From JBDHWG01 sp046328525 (GTDB lineage: Bacteria > Chloroflexota > Anaerolineae > Epilineales > JAHCIE01): 64,000 bases of DNA. The translations under genes and the position numbers were made by a program. The notes under the pieces are model-generated. The model saw nothing but the letters and a program-made list of their open reading frames with translations. It searched no databases and was not told where the DNA came from. The stretch spans positions 62,001 through 126,000 of the forward strand of contig JAXLWK010000012.1 of NCBI GenBank assembly GCA_046328525.1. Reading direction: 5' to 3'. Below, one piece after another: positions 61,057-64,000 of this stretch (position 1 is its first letter; each line of letters begins with the position of its first letter).

Positions 61057-62205
61057 TCACGCGATGACGATGGGGTCCTTCGGATAGCTCGACAGTGGCT
61101 CGCCGCCGTTGTCACGCACGACGACCACGTCTTCAACCCGGACCATCCACCGGTCGTCCAGAATTATACTCGGTTCGATGGTAAAGCACATGCCGTTGAG
61201 CAGGAGCGTGTCGTCGCCTGTGTTCAGGAACGGCGGCTCGTGCACGTCCATGCCAATGCCGTGGCCGAGGCGGTGACGGAAGCCGGCGGCGTAGCCGGCG
61301 TCGTCAATGACCTGCCGCGCGACCGCGTCGAGTTGGGCCGCCGTGATTTGCCCGCTCTTCATCGCGGCGATGCCGGCCGCCTGCGACTGCATGATCAGCT
61401 CGAAGGTGCGCAGATACTCCGCCGGCGGCTCGCCGACCCAGACCGTGCGCCCGAAGTCGGAGCAGTAGCCGTGGTAGACCGCGCCGAAGTCGAACGGAAT
61501 GGCCGTGCCCGTCTCGATAGGGCGGTCTACGCGGCCCTTCGTGGCGAAGCCGCTCTTGTCATAGCGCGAGTTGATGATGTAGAGGGCGGTCGGGAACGAG
61601 GGCGCTTCGGAGCCGAGCCGCGCCATCTGGTACTCGACCTCGGTCAGTAGCTCCAGCTCGGTGATGCCGGGGCGCACGTGCTTGAGCACTTCGGCCATCG
61701 TCTGGTCAACGATGTCGCCCGCCGTGCGCATCAGGGCAATCTCTTCCTCATCCTTGACACGGCGCAGCGGCTGCATGACGGCGGAGGCCAGGGTCAGTTC
61801 GGCGGTCGGCGCGAGCTTCTGGAAGTTGACCACGAAGCTGGCCCAGGCGCGGTCCTCGATGGCGACCTTGCCGCCGGTGAAGCCGATGTCCTGGAGAACG
61901 CCGCGCACCATGTCGGCCGGGTCGCCTCGGTCGGGCAGGACGCGCATGTCGAGGCCGGGGATCGCGCCCATGTCGAAGTCGGCGACCATGCGAGGAGCCG
62001 TGAGGATCGGGCCGTGAGTGCGGCTGATGAACGCGCCGTTGAGCCAGCCGCCGGGGTAGGTGGTGTAGGTGAAGCCGGGAATCGGGCGCTCGATGCCCAA
62101 CGCCCACTCCTGGTTGGCCGACCAGGGGAGGAACATTAGCTCGACGCCCAGCTGCTCCATCTGGGCGCGAACGCGGTCGAGGCGGTTGCCGTAGTCAATG
62201 GACAT
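61057..62205 (-). CDS. M24B Xaa-Pro aminopeptidase-like metallopeptidase
   Basis: 382 residues with a creatinase-like N-terminal domain and a pita-bread C-terminal domain. The dinuclear metal ligands are visible: IPFDFGAVYHGYCSDFGR (two Asp), GHGIGMDVHEPP (His), TIEPSI (Glu) and RVEDVV (Glu). It removes N-terminal residues before proline in the cytoplasm. Start ATG has GGAGAA upstream. A peptide ABC permease pair lies nearby on the same strand, fitting peptide utilisation. Confidence 0.92.
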   Translation of the reverse strand: MSIDYGNRLDRVRAQMEQLGVELMFLPWSANQEWALGIERPIPGFTYTTYPGGWLNGAFISRTHGPILTAPRMVADFDMGAIPGLDMRVLPDRGDPADMVRGVLQDIGFTGGKVAIEDRAWASFVVNFQKLAPTAELTLASAVMQPLRRVKDEEEIALMRTAGDIVDQTMAEVLKHVRPGITELELLTEVEYQMARLGSEAPSFPTALYIINSRYDKSGFATKGRVDRPIETGTAIPFDFGAVYHGYCSDFGRTVWVGEPPAEYLRTFELIMQSQAAGIAAMKSGQITAAQLDAVARQVIDDAGYAAGFRHRLGHGIGMDVHEPPFLNTGDDTLLLNGMCFTIEPSIILDDRWMVRVEDVVVVRDNGGEPLSSYPKDPIVIA

Positions 62206-62216
62206 GGGGATTCTCC

Positions 62217-62245
62217 GTGACGGGTGACGAAGTGACGAAATGACG
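62217..62245. repeat. GTGACG-type short repeats, downstream flank
   Basis: GTGACGGGTGACGAAGTGACG and AATGACGA: four close copies of TGACG at 7-8 bp intervals, between the peptidase start and the end of the four-helix-bundle gene. They match the motif array on its other side. Confidence 0.75.
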
Positions 62246-62246
62246 A

Positions 62247-62630
62247 TTATCTCGTGGCTGGAGGACGGCGACTTTCGAGTGTATTGATGGTCCTGGTCAG
62301 GCCAGCGATGATGGTGTCGAGTGTTGAGACGCGCCTCCTGATTGTATCGTCGGGCAGGAGATAGCGACAGCGGTGATAGCGTCCGCGGCTTTCCCGCGCT
62401 TCACCGCGTGCGATCTTCAGATGTTGCGGGAACTCCTTGCCGTAGCCACGGCCATAGCCTTCCTCGATATTCGCACAGATGGAATCGAGACTGCGCACCT
62501 GTTGCCTGACCATTTCGCGGCCTCGATAGTCCTTGCCGAGAATCTCCGAGTCGGCCCAGAAGTCGTCGAAGAGCTGGCATGCGAGCTTGTAGATACCAAA
62601 GTCTTCGAGACGATCTTCTGCGACGGTCAT
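62247..62630 (-). CDS. Four-helix-bundle protein (S23/rRNA intervening-sequence family, Avd-like fold)
   Basis: 127 residues from ATG 62630. The sequence runs YKLACQLFDDFW, then REMVRQQVRSLDSICANIEEGYGRG, then EARESRGRYHRCRYLL, a pattern typical of the family found in 23S rRNA intervening sequences and as stand-alone genes. The conserved ANIEEGYGR centre is clear. The open frame extends to 62822 as a His/Ser/Arg-rich translation of simple repeats, which I exclude. No ribosome-binding site is obvious. Function of the family is not established; an RNA/DNA-binding pentamer is plausible by analogy with Avd. The gene is bracketed by GTGAC repeats on both sides. Confidence 0.8.
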   Translation of the reverse strand: MTVAEDRLEDFGIYKLACQLFDDFWADSEILGKDYRGREMVRQQVRSLDSICANIEEGYGRGYGKEFPQHLKIARGEARESRGRYHRCRYLLPDDTIRRRVSTLDTIIAGLTRTINTLESRRPPATR

Positions 62631-62659
62631 TGTGTGCTTGCTCCATCGTGATGAGGCGA

Positions 62660-62814
62660 AAGTGACGGTGTGACGATGTGACGATGTGACGGTTGACGAT
62701 GTGACGGTGTGACGATGTGACGTCTGGCGATGTGACGATGTGATGTGTGGCGATGGGTGGCGATGTGACGGGTGACGATGTGACGCCTGGCGCGTAACAG
62801 GTGACGGGTGACGG
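62660..62814. repeat. Degenerate tandem array of GTGACGAT units
   Basis: About 155 bp built almost only of GTGACG, GTGACGAT and variants (GGCGAT, GTGATGT) at 7-9 bp periods, upstream of the four-helix-bundle gene. There are no unique spacers. Confidence 0.85.
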
Positions 62815-62824
62815 CACGACATTC

Positions 62825-62906
62825 GGTCACTCCGTCACTCCTCACACCGCCACTGCGTCACTTCTTCGTCTGTCACTTCGTCACTGCGTCACTCGTCACC
62901 TCGTCA
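62825..62906. repeat. Reverse-oriented array of the same unit
   Basis: About 80 bp of CGTCACT/CGTCACTT units, the reverse complement of the GTGACG array, facing it across about 10 bp and running into the stop codon of the permease gene. Together the two arrays can form a long imperfect hairpin. Confidence 0.8.
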
Positions 62907-63836
62907 CGTTGCCTTTCTTAGGCGCGGGTCGAGGGCGTCGCGCAGGCCGTCGCCGAGGAAGTTGAACGCCATGACGACGGTGAGGATCGCCAGGCCGGGG
63001 AAGGCCGAGACCCACCACTGGTCGAAGGCGTTGATGCCGTCGGCCACCATGCGGCCCCACTCCGGCGTCGGTGGAACCGCGCCGAGGCCGAGGAAGCTCA
63101 GGCCGGCGAATGTCAGGATGGCCGCGCCCAGGCCGAGCGTCGCCATGACGACAGCCGGGCCGAGGGTGTTGGGGAGGACGCCGCGAAAGAGGATGCGCGA
63201 GTGGGACGCGCCGACGGCGTGGGACGCCGTGACGTACTCATTCTTCTTGACGGACAGCACCAGGCCGCGCACGACGCGCGCATACGCCGGCCAGGCGACG
63301 ATGATGAGGGCCAGCGCCGCGTGATTCAGCCCTGGCCCGAGGGCGGCCGCGACGGCCATGGCTAAGATGATGGGCGGGAAGGCCATAACGAGGTCTGTCA
63401 GGCGCATGAGGCCGTTATCCCAGCCACCGCCGGCATAGCCCGCCGTCGCGCCAAGCAGCGCGCCGATGACTGTCGCGGTGATGACGACGATGAAGCCGAT
63501 GGGCAGCGAGATACGCCCGCCGTAGAGGACGCGGCTGAAGACGTCGCGGCCTAGCTCGTCGGTGCCCATCCAGTGCTGGGCGCTGGGGGCCTGGAGGCGA
63601 TCGCGCAGGTTCTGCTTGAGCGGGTCGTAGGGCGCGACGACGGGGGCAGCGATGCTGACGACGACCCAGAACACGATGATCACCACGCCGATCAGGGAGA
63701 GAATGTTGCGGCGCAGGAAGCGGAACGCCGACGCGAGCGCAGACGGCCCCTTTGGGACGGGCCGCCAGCGGCTGTCAATGGTCAACCCCTGGCTGTTGGC
63801 CCCGGTTGCAGGTGTCTCTGCCAAGTCTGTCCCCAT
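62904..63836 (-). CDS. Peptide/nickel-type ABC permease, DppC/OppC family
   Basis: 310 residues with an N-terminal OppC-type segment (FRFLRRNILSLIGVVIIVFWV), PYDPLKQNLRDRLQAPSAQHWMGTDELGRDVFSRVLYGGR and the permease loop (YVTASHAVGASHSRILFRGVLPN). About six membrane helices. It starts 1 bp after the stop of the DppB-like gene. The stop codon lies in the GTCAC repeat array. Confidence 0.93.
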   Translation of the reverse strand: MGTDLAETPATGANSQGLTIDSRWRPVPKGPSALASAFRFLRRNILSLIGVVIIVFWVVVSIAAPVVAPYDPLKQNLRDRLQAPSAQHWMGTDELGRDVFSRVLYGGRISLPIGFIVVITATVIGALLGATAGYAGGGWDNGLMRLTDLVMAFPPIILAMAVAAALGPGLNHAALALIIVAWPAYARVVRGLVLSVKKNEYVTASHAVGASHSRILFRGVLPNTLGPAVVMATLGLGAAILTFAGLSFLGLGAVPPTPEWGRMVADGINAFDQWWVSAFPGLAILTVVMAFNFLGDGLRDALDPRLRKAT

Positions 63837-63837
63837 C

Positions 63838-64000
63838 TTACGCCGTCCTCAAACGTGGATCCAGGAAGACGTAGGTGATATCCACGATCAGGTTAGCCAG
63901 CGCGAACACGACGGCGATGAGCAGCGTGACGCCAATGATCGCCGGGAAGTCGAGACTGACGGTGGACTGGAAGGCGTAGCGGCCAATGCCCGGCCACGCG
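63838..64000 (-). CDS. Peptide ABC permease, DppB/OppB family (C-terminal end only)
   Basis: The last 53 codons of a gene cut by the window edge. The translation AWPGIGRYAFQSTVSLDFPA, then a hydrophobic helix, then NLIVDITYVFLDPRLRTA, is the standard DppB C terminus. It precedes the DppC-like gene directly, so the two form the usual heterodimer. Confidence 0.9.
   Translation of the reverse strand, partial: AWPGIGRYAFQSTVSLDFPAIIGVTLLIAVVFALANLIVDITYVFLDPRLRTA

Noticed and set aside
62631..62822. N-terminal extension of the four-helix-bundle protein
   Set aside because: It is a His/Ser/Thr/Arg translation of simple repeats; the family domain starts at about 62630.
62660..62906. Possible CRISPR array in the GTGACGAT/CGTCACT region
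   Set aside because: Units are 7-9 bp, continuous and degenerate, with no unique spacers and no cas genes.

Overview
This is a 64 kb, high-GC bacterial chromosome segment, densely coded on both strands. I think it comes from a Chloroflexota (Anaerolineae/Caldilineae-like) bacterium. The evidence is combined and indirect: TP-rich linkers in secreted proteins, SARP/BTAD-ATPase regulators, many palindromic intergenic repeats, an atpI-B-E-F-H-A-G-D-C operon, a TPP riboswitch ahead of a salvage operon, and many sugar ABC systems. No rRNA, tRNA, CRISPR array, prophage or insertion sequence was seen.

Layout. (1) 1-7 kb: a sugar ABC importer whose two permeases are fused into one polypeptide, its lipoprotein binding protein, and a divergent acid-sugar operon (RraA-like protein plus two enolase-superfamily dehydratases). 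(2) 7-19.5 kb, all on the minus strand: an exopolysaccharide locus and the most interesting part of the window. In transcription order it holds a small protein, an Agd3-like polysaccharide deacetylase, a GT4/PelF-like glycosyltransferase fused to a PelG-like membrane domain, a UDP-sugar dehydrogenase, a UDP-sugar epimerase/dehydratase, a secreted subtilase-CAP-GH114 protein, and a spherulin-4 (GH135-like) protein. The class of nearly every member matches the five-gene galactosaminogalactan (GAG) cluster of Aspergillus (uge3, sph3, ega3, agd3, gt4c), and GT and membrane domain resemble bacterial Pel genes. (3) 19.8-24.2 kb: a divergent SARP/BTAD-ATPase regulator with a damaged 3' end and a two-gene ABC exporter. 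(4) 24.4-34.4 kb: a dehydrogenase, a sugar isomerase, and a LacI-controlled carbohydrate uptake operon with two GH63/MGH1-like hydrolases. (5) 34.5-44.5 kb: a CBS protein, the F1Fo ATP synthase operon, mreB and rplI. (6) 44.8-48.2 kb: a large SpoIID-amidase surface protein. (7) 48.4-56.2 kb: a TPP-riboswitch-controlled thiamine precursor salvage operon (cytX, thiM, thiE, thiW, ECF A1A2, ECF T, thiD, thiN). (8) 56.3-64 kb: an NAD-type isocitrate dehydrogenase family gene, an SbcD/Mre11-like nuclease, a LysM-M23 lipoprotein, a CAP-dockerin protein, an M24 peptidase, a four-helix-bundle (S23-like) gene embedded in short repeats, and a peptide ABC permease pair that runs off the right edge.

Regulation readable from the sequence: several near-consensus sigma-70 promoters (3681, 19720, 26229, 42806, 48446), two perfect palindromic LacI-type operators around the lacI promoter, a heptamer direct repeat with 11-bp period between the SARP regulator and the exopolysaccharide operon, and a TPP riboswitch followed by an intrinsic terminator.
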